From contig NZ_CP109796.1 of NCBI RefSeq assembly GCF_038725785.1, forward strand, positions 4,402,001 through 4,466,000: a DNA stretch of 64,000 bases, read 5' to 3'. The stretch's first letter is position 1; the number at the start of each line of letters is the position of its first letter. Below the pieces are notes generated by a model. The model did not search any database, was not told the DNA's origin, and saw only the letters and a list, made by a program, of their open reading frames with translations. Source of the stretch: Termitidicoccus mucosus (GTDB taxonomy: Bacteria > Verrucomicrobiota > Verrucomicrobiia > Opitutales > Opitutaceae). A program made the position numbers and the translations under genes. Positions 1 to 9,744 of the stretch are shown here, one piece after another.

Positions 1-316
1 CCAGCGTGCCGCCGAGCGTCGCCGCGCCGGCGGTGACGAAGGCGCTGCCCGGCGCGCGCCCGCTGGTGAGGTCGAGCGCCAGCAGGCCGCCGCCCTGGAC
101 ATACTGGCCGTCAGCGTTGACGAGGCCGCGGTTGGTGATGTTCAGCGCGCCGGCGCCGAGGGTGAAGGTGGTCGCGCTCCAGTAGCCGCCGCCGCTGACC
201 ACGCCGGTGCCGCCGTTAATCAGCGCGGCGGCGTTGTGGTTGATGCGGCCCGCCATGCTGCCGCTGGTGGTGGTGACGACCAGCGCGCCGCCGAGGACGG
301 TGGTGCCGGTAGCTGT
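1..316 (-). pseudogene. AT1 passenger, distal fragment (frame 3, runs off window)
   Basis: Read on the minus strand from about 316 down to the window edge, one frame is open and gives typical passenger text (TGTTVLGGALVVTTTSGSMA, then INGGTGVVSGGGYWSATTFT). This continues the upstream 216-1142 fragment after an apparent 2-nt loss near 316, where a TYTGTT motif is expected. There is no start codon of its own. It belongs to the same broken autotransporter gene; any C-terminal beta-barrel would lie to the left of the window. Confidence 0.6.
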
Positions 317-1142
317 TGCCGGCGCTGAGGATGAGGGTGCCGCTGTTGCTGGCGGTGACGGTCAGCGACGCGTCCGTGCGTAGCCGCCGCTGCTCTCGTG
401 CCCGGTGGTTGTAGAGGTCGACGTCAATGTCGAAGCTCTCGCCCGCGTTCAGCGTGAAGTTGCCGTGGCTGGTGTCCGTGCCGGTGAACCATGACAGGAC
501 GTTGCCGATAATCAGGTCGGTGTCGTCGTTAATCTTCATGATGCCGAATTGCAAAAAGTCGCGGGTGCCGCTGAAGGCGGCGTTGAACGCGCCGCCGGTG
601 CCGTCCACGACGCTGGTGTAGTTGTTGTAATCGCCGAAAATCGTGCCGTCGGCGTGCATGAGGAATTGCACCAGCGAGGTCGCCGTGTAACCGCTGGCGG
701 TGCTGCCACTGGCGATGAGGTTGGTGTAGTTGCTGAGTTGCAGCGTGCCGGAATTATCAAGGAAAATGGATCCGCTGACGCTGATGAAGGTGCTGCGCGA
801 GGCGTTGGCTAGGTCGAGCGAAAGGACGGTGTTCGCGGCCTGCGTGAAATCGCCCTCCGCGAGCAGTGAGCCGGGCGCGCCGATGGCGAGGGTGCCGCCG
901 CTGAGGGTGGCGGTGCCGCCGACGGTGTTGGTCGCCCACAGCGTGAGCAAGCCGTCGCCGGTTTTGATTAAATTGACGCCGCTGTTGGTGGCGATGGAGT
1001 CGGCTTGCATGGCGGCGGAGAATTGGGAGCCGATTTCAGCGTCAGCGCCGGCGGCGATGTCAAACCACGCGCTGCCGCTCGCCACATACAGGAAGCCGCC
1101 CGCCGCGTCGCCGCCGCCCGTCGTGTTGCCGCTGACGTTCAT
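216..1142 (-). CDS. AT1 passenger, second fragment (frameshifted continuation)
   Basis: This 308-codon open frame begins at an internal Met (MNVSGNTTGGGDAAGG) and overlaps the last base of the main AT1 frame. It has no signal peptide. Its content is normal autotransporter passenger: GVNLIKTGDGLLTLWA, then a TATLSGGTLAIGAPGSLLAE strand repeat, then HGNFTLNAGESFDIDVDL. The same order occurs in AT1 itself (GVNIYKTGGGLLALWS, HGNFTLGAGQSFDVDV). Around 360-412 the frame is lost and regained (residues after DVDL are junk until DASLTVTASNSGTL), and near 316 it is lost for good. I read it as part of the same gene as 1142-9244 and not as an independent protein. Confidence 0.6.
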   Translation of the reverse strand: MNVSGNTTGGGDAAGGFLYVASGSAWFDIAAGADAEIGSQFSAAMQADSIATNSGVNLIKTGDGLLTLWATNTVGGTATLSGGTLAIGAPGSLLAEGDFTQAANTVLSLDLANASRSTFISVSGSIFLDNSGTLQLSNYTNLIASGSTASGYTATSLVQFLMHADGTIFGDYNNYTSVVDGTGGAFNAAFSGTRDFLQFGIMKINDDTDLIIGNVLSWFTGTDTSHGNFTLNAGESFDIDVDLYNHRAREQRRLRTDASLTVTASNSGTLILSAGNSYRHHRPRRRAGRHHHQRQHGGPHQPQRRRAD

Positions 1143-4100
1143 CAGGTCGCCGGACGCGAGGTGGAGGATGAAGCTGGAGCCGGAATAAATCGCGCCGCCT
1201 TGCGAGCCGCTGACGTTGCCGGTGACGGTGACCAGCCCGAACGTGCCGGAAAGGGTGATGGCGCTGCCGAGGGTAAATCGCGCCGCTGCCGGCGCAGCTT
1301 GTTAACGCTGATGATGGGTTGCCGGTCAGGCCGCCGATGGTGAGGACGCCGGTGCCCTGACCGAGCCGGGGTCAATCTGCGGGTAGTCGGCGAGGACGGT
1401 GGACAGATAGTCGGTGATGGCCAGCGCGCTGCTGCCGACGTCGGCGAGTTGCGGTGATGGAAAACGCGCCGGCGGCGGTGGCGCTGAGGTGAGGTTGTTC
1501 GCCGCGTGGACGGCGCGCCGTAACCGGCGTGTTGCCTCGATGACGAAGGCGCGTAGCTGCTGCCGACGATGACGTCGCCGGCGATGGAGCCGATGGCGCC
1601 GGCGACGCCGTAGTTGCCGGACGCGCCGGTGGCGACGTTGTTGGTGACGGTCAGCGCGCCGGCGGACTGGGCGTCAATGACCACGCTGCCGAGCACCGCG
1701 CCGAGGGCGCCGACCGAGCGGCCGGCGGTGTTGGAATCAATAAAAATCGAGCCGTAGGTGCCGCTGACCGTCAGCGACTGGTTCGCGCCCAAGCCGCCGA
1801 AATCGCTGAACGCGGCGTTGTTGGTGACGATCAGCGCGCCGCCAGCGAGGGCGCTGATGAGGGTGCTGCCGTCGGCGGTGCCGAACGCGCCGTAGTCGCC
1901 GCCGGTGCTGGTGTTGTGGTCGAAGACGATGTCGCCCGCGCTGACGGCGTCGAGGGTGAGGTCGCGCTGGGCGTAAATCGCGCCGCCCCAGCTGCCGGCG
2001 GTGTTGGAGGCGAAGAGAATCGCGCCGTAGCTGCCGCTGAACATCACGTCCCGCGAGGCGTAAACCGCGCCGCCGTCGTTGTAGTTGGCGCCGGTGCCGG
2101 AGCGGTTGTGGCTGACGTTCAGCGTGCCGGCGACGGTGGCGGTGATGATGACGTCGCTGGAGGCGGCGGCGAGGCCGTCGGGGGTGGTGGGGGCGGTGCC
2201 AATGGCACCGCCGGAGGCGCCGGCGGTGTTGCCGGTGAAGTTGAGGTTGCCACCGGCCACGGCGCTGACGGTGACGCCGTCGTAGGAGCCGAGCGCGCCG
2301 CCGCCGCCGCCGGCGGTGTTGTTGGTCACGTCAATGTCGCCGGCGGTGGTCACGTCAAACGCCATGGCGCCATAGGAGCCGAACGCGCCCGCGAGGCCGC
2401 CGGTGGTGTTGGAGTCAATCAGCAGCGCGCCGTAGCTGCCGCTGACGGTCAGCGTCTGGTAGGCATAAAACGCGCCCGCGCCGCCCGCCGCGTAGTTGCC
2501 GGTGACGGCCAGCGTGCCGCCGGCGACGGCGTTGATGGCGACGCCGCCCTGCGACGAGCCGAGCGCGCCGGCGGCGGCGCTGGCGTGGTTGCCGCTGAAG
2601 GTGATGTTGCCCGCGCTGACGGCGTCCATGGCGATGTTTTGCTCCGCCCAAATCGCGCCGCCGTAGTAGCCCGCGGCCGCGGTGTTCGAGGCGAAGATGA
2701 TTTCGCCGAAGCTGCCGCTGAAATTCAGCGCGCCCGCATACAGCGCCGCGCCGTTGCCGGCGGCGTAGTTGCCCGCCGCCGCCAGCGTGCCGGCGACCTG
2801 GGCGGTGATGGCCAGCGTGCCGGTGGCGCCGGTGGCAATCGCGCCGTTGCCGATGGTGCCGGTGCCGAGGGCGACGCCGGCGCCGCTGGTGTTGGAGACG
2901 ATGAGGAAGTCGCCGAAAGTGCCGCTGAGGTTCAGGTTGTTCCGCGCGAACATCGCCGCGCCGTCAAACGCGGCGGTGTTGCCGGTGAAGGTCAGCGTGC
3001 CGGAGGAGACGGTGAAATTGAGCGCGTCGGCGGAATAAATCGCGCCGCCTTGCGAGCCGGTGGCGACGTTGCCGCCGAAGGTGAGGAGGCCGGAGCTGCC
3101 GTTGACCGTCAGCGTGCCGGTGCTCGCGCCCATCGCAATCGCGCCGCCGCTGCCGGCGGTGTTGCCGGTGAGGAGGAAATTGCAGTCGTCGAAATCAAGC
3201 GCGCCGTTGCCCGCGAAATACATCGCGCCGCCGAGGTTCGCGCCGCTGACGCTGTTGCCTGCAAATTCCGCGTGGCCCTTGATATTATAAGCGCCGCCCG
3301 CCTCGACAAATACCGCGCCGCCGTTGCCGTTGTAAGCGGGGGCGGTGACGGTCAGCGTGGCGGTGGTGCTGCTTTGCGCGAGGTTGCCGGCGGCACCGGC
3401 GGCGACATATTGGCGGGCGCTGAGGGTGGCGCTTTGGTTGAACATCAGCGTGCCGCTGCTGGTCGTGCTGTTGAAAACGATGAGCGTGCTGGAGTTGATG
3501 GCGTCGGCGGCGTTGGCGGTGGCGGCGGAGGCGAGCAACGCGCCCTCGATGATGACGGTGCTGCCGGTGTAGGCGTTCGACGCGCTGAGTGTCAGCGTGC
3601 CGCTGCCGAGTTTGGTCAGCGTGCGGCCGTCCCACGCGGCGCCGCTGGCGTTGGTGGTGCCGAGGTCGGCGTTGGTGTCGCTCAGCGTCACGTCCACGTT
3701 GAACGCCGCGCCGTCGCCGAGAGTGAAGTTGCCGTGGCTGACGCTCGACGCGCTAAACCACGCGAGGCCGAAACCGAGCACGTAGTCCTGGTTGTTGTTG
3801 ACCGCGTACGCGCCGCCGGTGATGTAGTCGGGCAGGCCGCCGGGCGGGAGGCCACTGATGATGAGGTTGGCGAAGCTGCCGCTGATACTGCCCGGGGCGG
3901 CGGTGTGGAGGAGGAGGACGCTGTTGTTCGTAAGCAGGCTGGCGGCGGTGCCGGTGACGTTGACCTCGAAACCGGTGACGGTCAGCGAGCCGTCGAGGGC
4001 GGCGGTGCTGGCGTTGATATACGCGCCGCGCCCGCTGTCGCGGTTGGCGAGATCAATGAACAGGTTGCCGCCGCCTTGCTGGGTGTAGGCGCCGCCGAGG

Positions 4101-7100
4101 CTCACGCTGCCGCTGTCGCTGACGCCCAGCGTGCCGCCGCTGACGGTCAGGCTGCTGCCAATCCAAATCGCGGTGCCGCCGACGCTCACGCCGCCGCTGC
4201 CGCTGACGGTGCCGCTGGCGGCGTTGAGGGTGGCGCTGTTGTTCAAACTGACGAGGCCGCCGCTGACGTTCAGCGCGGTGGCGCTGACGGCGGCGGTATC
4301 CTGCGCGTTGAGCCAGCCGGCGCTGACGGTGAAGCTGGTCGCGCTCCACGCGCCGGAGCCGCTGACGGCCGCTGTGCCGCTGTCAATAATCGCCGCCGCG
4401 CTGTTGTTGATGCTGCCCGCACCGCTGCCGCTGAGGGTGGTGACGAAAAATTCGCCTGCGCTGACGGTGGTGGTGCCGGTGTAGTTGTTGCTGGCGGTGA
4501 GGAACAGCGCACCGACGCCGGTCTTGGTCAGCGACCGGCCGTCCCACGCCGCGCCGGCGGCGGGAGCGGCGCTGTTGTTGCCCAAAGAAATATCCACGTC
4601 GAAGGACTGGCCGTCATCGAGCTCAAACACGCCGCTGCCGAGGGAACCCGACGCCTGCCACGCGAGTTCAAAGCCGACGTAATAATTCGTGCCGGTGCCG
4701 ACGGGGCTGCTGCCGTCGTTGCTGGCGAAGCCGTCGAGAATGATGAATTTGTAATTGCTGGCGGCGGCGCTGCTGACGTTCTTGACGGCGAAATCGGAGC
4801 CGCCGAAGCCGCCGCTGGTGCTGATGATGAGCGTGCTGCCCTCGCGCAGGCCGCTGGCGCTGCTGCCGCTGGCCGCGCCGTTGAACGAGACGACGTTCAG
4901 CGTGCCGCCGAGCACGGCGCTGCCGGCGTAGATGAAGGCGTCGTCCGGGCCGCGCGTGGTGGAGTCGAGGATGGCGAGCAGTTGCGCGCTGTCGTTCTGC
5001 GTGTAGATGCCGGCGACGTTCAGCACGCCGTTGCCGTTGACGCGCAGGGCGGTCGCCAGGCCGGGGGACGCGTCCGCGCCGTTGATGAAATCGCCGCCTA
5101 CGGTCAGCGTCGCGTCGCCGTCGCTGCCGGTGCCGCCAATCCACACCGCGCCGCCGCCGCCGCCCATGTTGATAATCACGCTGCCGCTGACGCTCATGCT
5201 GCCGCTGTCGCCGACAATCAACTGGCCGTAACCGTCCGCGCCGGCGATGACGCTGTTGGTCACGCTCCAGTAAGCGTGGTCGGACACATACGCCTGCCCG
5301 AAGCCGCCCGCCTCCGCGCCGATGACCACCCGGCCGCTGCCGGTGATGCTGCCGCTGTTGCCGACGCGCACGACGCCGGTGCCGCTGCCGGCGATGACCA
5401 TGCTGCCCGAACCGGCGTTCCAGTAAGCGGCGGACGCGGCGTCCGCGCCAATCCCCACGCCGCCGAACACGCCGGCGGCGTGGCCGATGACGACGGCGCC
5501 GTTGGTGACGAGGGTGGAGTTGCCAAAACTTTCCAAGACGCCCTGCGCCTGGTCGCCGACCGTCAGCGTGCCGCCGGTGGCGAGCGTGGCACCGCCGCTG
5601 AGAGTGACGAGGCCGTCGCCCGCCGCGCCAATGTCCATGCCGCCGGCGCCGACCTGCCACAGCGCGCTGCCGCTGACGCTCACGGTGCCGCTGCGGCCCG
5701 CCGCGCCGCCGACGACGGCCCGCGTGTTGCCGTCGGTGGTGCCGGTGATGTTCAGCGCGCCGCCGCTGACGGTGGTGGTGCCGGTGTAGGTGTTGCGGGC
5801 GCTGAGGGTGAGGGTGCCGCTGTTGCTGGCGGTGACGGTCAGCGATTTGCCGTCCCACGTCGCGCCGCTGGCGTTGGTGGTGCCGAGGTCGGGGGTGGTG
5901 TCGCTGAGGATGACGTCAACGTCGAAACTTTGCCCCGCGCCGAGGGTGAAGTTGCCGTGCGACGAGGCGGGCGCGTCGTACCACGCGAGGCCCAGCCCGA
6001 CGACGTAATCACGGTCGCTGTTGGCCTTGTGCGCGCCGAGGTTGAGGAAATCATAGCCGGTCGCGCCGCCGACATTGGCGATGAGGTCTCCGGTGATGCC
6101 GCCGGTGGTGTGGATGATGGTGTAGGAGCTGTTGGAAAAATCGCTGGCGGCGCTGCCGGTGAGCGCGCCGCCGGTGAAGCCGCTGAGGGCCAGGTAGCCG
6201 GCGAGGGCGGCGGTGTTGGCGGTGATAAAGGGGGCGTTCGGCGCGGCGGCGTTGAGGCTGATGGTCAGCGTGCCGGTGGCGTTTTGCGTGTATGCGCCGG
6301 TGAGGCTCAGCGAGCCGCTCTGGCCCAGGCCGAGGTTGCCGCTGTTGGTGAAGTTCGCGCCGCGCCACAACGCGGTGTCGCTGACCGTCACGCTGCCGGG
6401 CGCGCCGATGGTGGCGTTGCCGTTTTGCGTGTAGATGCTGCCGGTCTGGTTCAACGTCAGCGACGCGCCGCCGCCGGCGCCGACGGTGAAGCTGCCGTTG
6501 TTGTTATACCAGTAGCCGCTGCCGCTGACCGTGCCGGTGCCGTGGCTGCCGGCGTTTTGGCCGAACGTGACGTTGTTGGTGGTGACGGAGCCGCTGTCGG
6601 TCACGACGAACGTGCCGCTGACGGAGCCGCCGACGGTCAGCGTGGGCGCGTTCCACCAGCCGCTGCCGGTCACCTCGCCGATGCCTCCGTCAATCAAGCC
6701 GCTGCTGTTCGTGATTTGGCCGAGGACGTTGAGCGTGCCGCCCCGCACTATCGTGGCGCCTTGGTAATCGTTCTTCGACCACAGCGCCAGCAAGCCGCCG
6801 CCGGTTTTGTAAATGTTGACGCCGCTCGCCGCGCCGATGCTGTCGGTCTGGTTGGCAACGGAGGTTTGGCTGCCGATTTGCGCGACCGCTCCGGAGGCGA
6901 TGTTGAAGACGCCGCTGCCGCCGTTGATGAAAACGAAGCCGCCGTTGGCGTTGCCGTTGTTCGCCTTGTTGCCGGTGGCGGTCAGCGTGCCGGTGCTGAC
7001 GTTCAGCGTGAATGCGCCGGTGCTGTAAATCGCACCGCCGTTGTTGCTGGAAGTGTTGCTGGTGAACGTCAGCGCCCCGCCGGTGACAGCGTCGCTGACC

Positions 7101-9244
7101 GTCAGCGCGCCCGCGCCGTAAATCGCGCCACCGCCCGCACCGTAGGTGTTGTGGTTGCCGGAGAAATTCACGCTGCCGCCGGTGGTGAACGCCACGGTGC
7201 CGCCCGTGCCGACGCTCATCGCGCCGCCCTCGGTGGCGGTGTTGCTTTGGAACAAGTAGTAGCCCTGTCCGCCGACCAACACGCTGCCCGCCGAATAAAG
7301 CGCGCCGCCACCGCCGCCGCCGTAGCTGCTGACGTTGCCGGTGAAGGCGAAGGTGCCGGTGGTGGCGCTGAGGATGACGTTGCCACCGCTTTCGATGGCG
7401 CCGCCGTTGCCACCGCCGTAGTTGCCGCTGATGCTCACCGCCGCCGCCGTGCCGCCGATGCTGACGCCGTTGACGCCGCCGTAAATCACGCCGCCGCCGC
7501 CGTTGCCGCTGGTGTTGCTGGCGAGGAGCAGCGTGCCACCGACCAGCGCGTTGAGGATAACTCCTTGGGCGCCGTAAAACGCGCCGCCGCCGCTGCCGCC
7601 GCCGGCGTTGTTGCCGGTGGCGAGCAGCGAGCCATACGCGCCACCGAAACTCACGACGCCGCCGGAGGAGTAAATCGCGCCGCCGCCGTTGGAATTGGAG
7701 GTGTTGCCGGTGAACGCCAGCGCGCCCGCCGCAGTGGCGCTGATGGTGACGTTGCCGCCGGCGAGAATGGCGCCGCCGTTGCCGCCGTTGCTGCTGTTGG
7801 AGCCGAACACGATGGCGCCGTAGCTGCCGCTGATGCCCATGGCGTTGCCGGCGCTGATGGCGCCGCCGCCTTGCGAACTGTTGCCGCTGAAGCTCAGCGT
7901 GCCGCTGACCAGCGGGCCGATGAAGATGCTGCCGTTGCCGGCGGCAATCGCGCCGCCGCTGCTGTTGGTTTTGTTGTTGGCGAAAGTGACGCTGCCGTAG
8001 CTGCCGCCGAACACGAGGCTGCCGGTGATGCCCAGCCCCGAGCCGACGTAGAGCGCGCCGCCGCTGGTGTTGGCGTAGTTGCCGGTGGCGGTGAACGCCG
8101 CGGCGGTGGCGCTGATGATCATGGCGTTGTTGGCGTTCCACGCGCCGCCCTCGCCGATGGCGGTGTTGCTGACGAGCAGGATGTTCGCGTGAGTGCCGCC
8201 GACGGTGAGGACTTGGTTGGAATACACCGCGCCGCCCGGCCCGCCCGACGCGGCGTTATTTTGGAACGCCAGATTGCCGCCGCTGTTGCCGAGCAGCGAG
8301 ATGTTGCCCCACGCGAGCATCGCGCCGCCCGCGCCGCTGCTGGTGACGTTGTTGGCGAACAGCATGTCGTTCACCGTGTTCGCGGTGAAGCCGATGGCGG
8401 AGGAGGCGAAAATCGCGCCGGCATTGCCGTTGGCGGTGTTGCCGGTGAAGGCGATGCCGCCGAAATTGCCGCCGACGTTCACGTTGCCCTGCGTCGCGTA
8501 GAACGCGCCGCCGCCGCTCTGCGCGAAGTTGTTGGCGACCGTCAGCGAGCCGGTGCTGCCGACCGCCGCGTTGCTGATGCTGATGCCGCCCGCCGAGCGA
8601 AACGCGCCGCCGAGGCCGCTGGTGGCGCGGTTGTTCGCAATGTTGATGAGGCCGTAGGAACCGCTGAGGGTGATGTTCGCGCTGCCCGCGGTGCCGGTGT
8701 TGAACGCGCCGCCGTAGCTGCCGCTGGTGACGTTGCCGGTGATGACCAGCGAGCCGGTGGTGACGCTCAGCGCGATCCCGGTGGCGCCGTACATTGCGCC
8801 GCCGTAATTGCTGGCGAAGTTGTCGAGAAATTGAATGGACTGGGCCGCGCCGCTGAAGGTGATATTTTGCCCCGAACTGACCGCGCCGCCAGAGGTGTAA
8901 GTGTCGTTGGCGGTGTTGGAGGTGAAAATCAAATTACCCGCGGTGATGCCATTGCTAGCGATGAAGCTGATGCTGCCGGTGGTGTAAATGAGCGATGAGT
9001 TTTTGTTGCCGAACTGGCCGAGGTACCAACTATAGTTGTTTTGCGCCTGCAACCCGGCGCCACTGCTGGTGAAGGTCCAGGTGCGGGCTTGGTCACGGTA
9101 ACTGGGATTGGGTCCGTACTCCGACTGCGTGCCGGAGGAAACTGTCGTATTCGCCGCCGCCTGCGCGAAGACGGACGAAGGCATTAAAAACAGCAGCAGC
9201 AACCCACACTCGCCGGCCTGCCCGAATATTTTTTGAAGGTTCAT
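1142..9244 (-). CDS. AT1: giant Pmp-like autotransporter passenger (3' frameshifted)
   Basis: This is a probable type V secreted surface adhesin. A signal peptide is clear (GLLLLFLMPSSVFAQA, residues ~14-29). A first block (~residues 120-775) is made of repeated GGA[I/F/L/M/V] and FxxN units such as GGAIYS and FTGN, the signature of chlamydial polymorphic membrane protein repeats. The middle (~830-1960) holds autotransporter-associated beta-strand repeats (YTGTTTVSGGAL, HGNFTLGAGQSFDVDV) and T5SS/PEP-CTERM-type SGSALW units. A second GGA/FxxN block covers ~1970-2560. The start is supported by an AAGGAG Shine-Dalgarno 6 nt upstream. After about position 1548 the frame turns into Arg/Pro/Ser-rich junk, and sensible text reappears in other frames (SITA, ADVGSSALAITDYLSTVL), so several indels lie between ~1280 and ~1550. 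The real gene continues left through 216-1142 and beyond the window. No beta-barrel is visible here. Confidence 0.85.
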   Translation of the reverse strand: MNLQKIFGQAGECGLLLLFLMPSSVFAQAAANTTVSSGTQSEYGPNPSYRDQARTWTFTSSGAGLQAQNNYSWYLGQFGNKNSSLIYTTGSISFIASNGITAGNLIFTSNTANDTYTSGGAVSSGQNITFSGAAQSIQFLDNFASNYGGAMYGATGIALSVTTGSLVITGNVTSGSYGGAFNTGTAGSANITLSGSYGLINIANNRATSGLGGAFRSAGGISISNAAVGSTGSLTVANNFAQSGGGAFYATQGNVNVGGNFGGIAFTGNTANGNAGAIFASSAIGFTANTVNDMLFANNVTSSGAGGAMLAWGNISLLGNSGGNLAFQNNAASGGPGGAVYSNQVLTVGGTHANILLVSNTAIGEGGAWNANNAMIISATAAAFTATGNYANTSGGALYVGSGLGITGSLVFGGSYGSVTFANNKTNSSGGAIAAGNGSIFIGPLVSGTLSFSGNSSQGGGAISAGNAMGISGSYGAIVFGSNSSNGGNGGAILAGGNVTISATAAGALAFTGNTSNSNGGGAIYSSGGVVSFGGAYGSLLATGNNAGGGSGGGAFYGAQGVILNALVGGTLLLASNTSGNGGGGVIYGGVNGVSIGGTAAAVSISGNYGGGNGGAIESGGNVILSATTGTFAFTGNVSSYGGGGGGALYSAGSVLVGGQGYYLFQSNTATEGGAMSVGTGGTVAFTTGGSVNFSGNHNTYGAGGGAIYGAGALTVSDAVTGGALTFTSNTSSNNGGAIYSTGAFTLNVSTGTLTATGNKANNGNANGGFVFINGGSGVFNIASGAVAQIGSQTSVANQTDSIGAASGVNIYKTGGGLLALWSKNDYQGATIVRGGTLNVLGQITNSSGLIDGGIGEVTGSGWWNAPTLTVGGSVSGTFVVTDSGSVTTNNVTFGQNAGSHGTGTVSGSGYWYNNNGSFTVGAGGGASLTLNQTGSIYTQNGNATIGAPGSVTVSDTALWRGANFTNSGNLGLGQSGSLSLTGAYTQNATGTLTISLNAAAPNAPFITANTAALAGYLALSGFTGGALTGSAASDFSNSSYTIIHTTGGITGDLIANVGGATGYDFLNLGAHKANSDRDYVVGLGLAWYDAPASSHGNFTLGAGQSFDVDVILSDTTPDLGTTNASGATWDGKSLTVTASNSGTLTLSARNTYTGTTTVSGGALNITGTTDGNTRAVVGGAAGRSGTVSVSGSALWQVGAGGMDIGAAGDGLVTLSGGATLATGGTLTVGDQAQGVLESFGNSTLVTNGAVVIGHAAGVFGGVGIGADAASAAYWNAGSGSMVIAGSGTGVVRVGNSGSITGSGRVVIGAEAGGFGQAYVSDHAYWSVTNSVIAGADGYGQLIVGDSGSMSVSGSVIINMGGGGGAVWIGGTGSDGDATLTVGGDFINGADASPGLATALRVNGNGVLNVAGIYTQNDSAQLLAILDSTTRGPDDAFIYAGSAVLGGTLNVVSFNGAASGSSASGLREGSTLIISTSGGFGGSDFAVKNVSSAAASNYKFIILDGFASNDGSSPVGTGTNYYVGFELAWQASGSLGSGVFELDDGQSFDVDISLGNNSAAPAAGAAWDGRSLTKTGVGALFLTASNNYTGTTTVSAGEFFVTTLSGSGAGSINNSAAAIIDSGTAAVSGSGAWSATSFTVSAGWLNAQDTAAVSATALNVSGGLVSLNNSATLNAASGTVSGSGGVSVGGTAIWIGSSLTVSGGTLGVSDSGSVSLGGAYTQQGGGNLFIDLANRDSGRGAYINASTAALDGSLTVTGFEVNVTGTAASLLTNNSVLLLHTAAPGSISGSFANLIISGLPPGGLPDYITGGAYAVNNNQDYVLGFGLAWFSASSVSHGNFTLGDGAAFNVDVTLSDTNADLGTTNASGAAWDGRTLTKLGSGTLTLSASNAYTGSTVIIEGALLASAATANAADAINSSTLIVFNSTTSSGTLMFNQSATLSARQYVAAGAAGNLAQSSTTATLTVTAPAYNGNGGAVFVEAGGAYNIKGHAEFAGNSVSGANLGGAMYFAGNGALDFDDCNFLLTGNTAGSGGAIAMGASTGTLTVNGSSGLLTFGGNVATGSQGGAIYSADALNFTVSSGTLTFTGNTAAFDGAAMFARNNLNLSGTFGDFLIVSNTSGAGVALGTGTIGNGAIATGATGTLAITAQVAGTLAAAGNYAAGNGAALYAGALNFSGSFGEIIFASNTAAAGYYGGAIWAEQNIAMDAVSAGNITFSGNHASAAAGALGSSQGGVAINAVAGGTLAVTGNYAAGGAGAFYAYQTLTVSGSYGALLIDSNTTGGLAGAFGSYGAMAFDVTTAGDIDVTNNTAGGGGGALGSYDGVTVSAVAGGNLNFTGNTAGASGGAIGTAPTTPDGLAAASSDVIITATVAGTLNVSHNRSGTGANYNDGGAVYASRDVMFSGSYGAILFASNTAGSWGGAIYAQRDLTLDAVSAGDIVFDHNTSTGGDYGAFGTADGSTLISALAGGALIVTNNAAFSDFGGLGANQSLTVSGTYGSIFIDSNTAGRSVGALGAVLGSVVIDAQSAGALTVTNNVATGASGNYGVAGAIGSIAGDVIVGSSYAPSSSRQHAGYGAPSTRRTTSPQRHRRRRVFHHRNSPTSAAARWPSPTICPPSSPTTRRLTPARSGHRRPHHRRPDRQPIISVNKLRRQRRDLPSAAPSPFPARSGWSPSPATSAARKAARFIPAPASSSTSRPAT

Positions 9245-9250
9245 ATTTTT

Positions 9251-9256
9251 CTCCTT
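9251..9256 (-). promoter_or_regulatory. Shine-Dalgarno of AT1
   Basis: On the minus strand an AAGGAG core sits 6 nt before the ATG at 9244. Most other starts in this window lack a recognisable Shine-Dalgarno, so this one is unusually strong. It lies just past the stop codon of the AT0 remnant (9258-9260), so translational coupling is possible. Confidence 0.75.
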
Positions 9257-9257
9257 T

Positions 9258-9744
9258 TTACAGACCCATCACTTTAAATATCCCGAAGTTCCAAGTAAGC
9301 GCGCCCGTGCGGTTGGCGGGATTAGGCCCGTAAGCCGACGCCGTGCCAGTGCTGACGGTGGAGGTGAGGGTGATTGTTGGCGGCGGTGTTGGTGTTGGCG
9401 GAAATGAGGATGTTGCCGTAGCTGCCGTTGATGAAGAGCGAGCCGTTGCTGGCGGCAGTGACGTTGATGGCGCCGCCGTAGCCGTCGGCGGTGTTCACGT
9501 TGTTGGAGGGCTTGAGCAGGGCGGCGACGCCGGAAGTGCTGAAGGTGAGGTTGCCGTTGTTGACCGTGATGAGGGCGCTGGTGCGGGATACGGAGGACGA
9601 GCCGGTGAAGGTGCCGCCGGCGCCGAGCGTGTAGGTCTGGCTGCTGTTGAATATTGTGGTGGTATTGACTGTCTGCGCCCGCAGACCGGCAGAGCCCGCG
9701 AGACCAAGCATGACAATCGGCCAGGCCAAAAGGGTGGCTTTCAT
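9258..9744 (-). pseudogene. AT0: truncated, frameshifted tandem autotransporter N-terminus
   Basis: Starting at ATG 9744, the reading begins with a signal peptide (MKATLLAWPIVMLGLAGSAG, then LRAQ), followed by short passenger text (TLGAGGTFTGSS, DGYGGAINVTAASNGSLFIN). Near 9373-9381 the frame shifts. In the initial frame translation ends at 9322. In the shifted frame it continues STVSTGTASAYGPNPANRTG and ends FGIFKVMGL-stop at 9258. That tail resembles the start of mature AT1 (TTVSSGTQSEYGPNPSYRDQ), so AT0 looks like a tandem copy or recombination remnant of the AT1 5' end. A longer in-frame start at 9858 exists, but it would put 38 extra residues before the signal peptide. Confidence 0.65.

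Noticed and set aside
1916-8998. A 2360-codon open frame antisense to AT1, and similar long antisense frames over AT2 and AT3 (e.g. 10127-15760, 22382-26947, 53709-57875)
   Set aside because: They are Ala/Gly/Arg/Val-rich with no domain, signal or start support. They arise because the repetitive, GC-rich sense codons lack the complements of stop codons.
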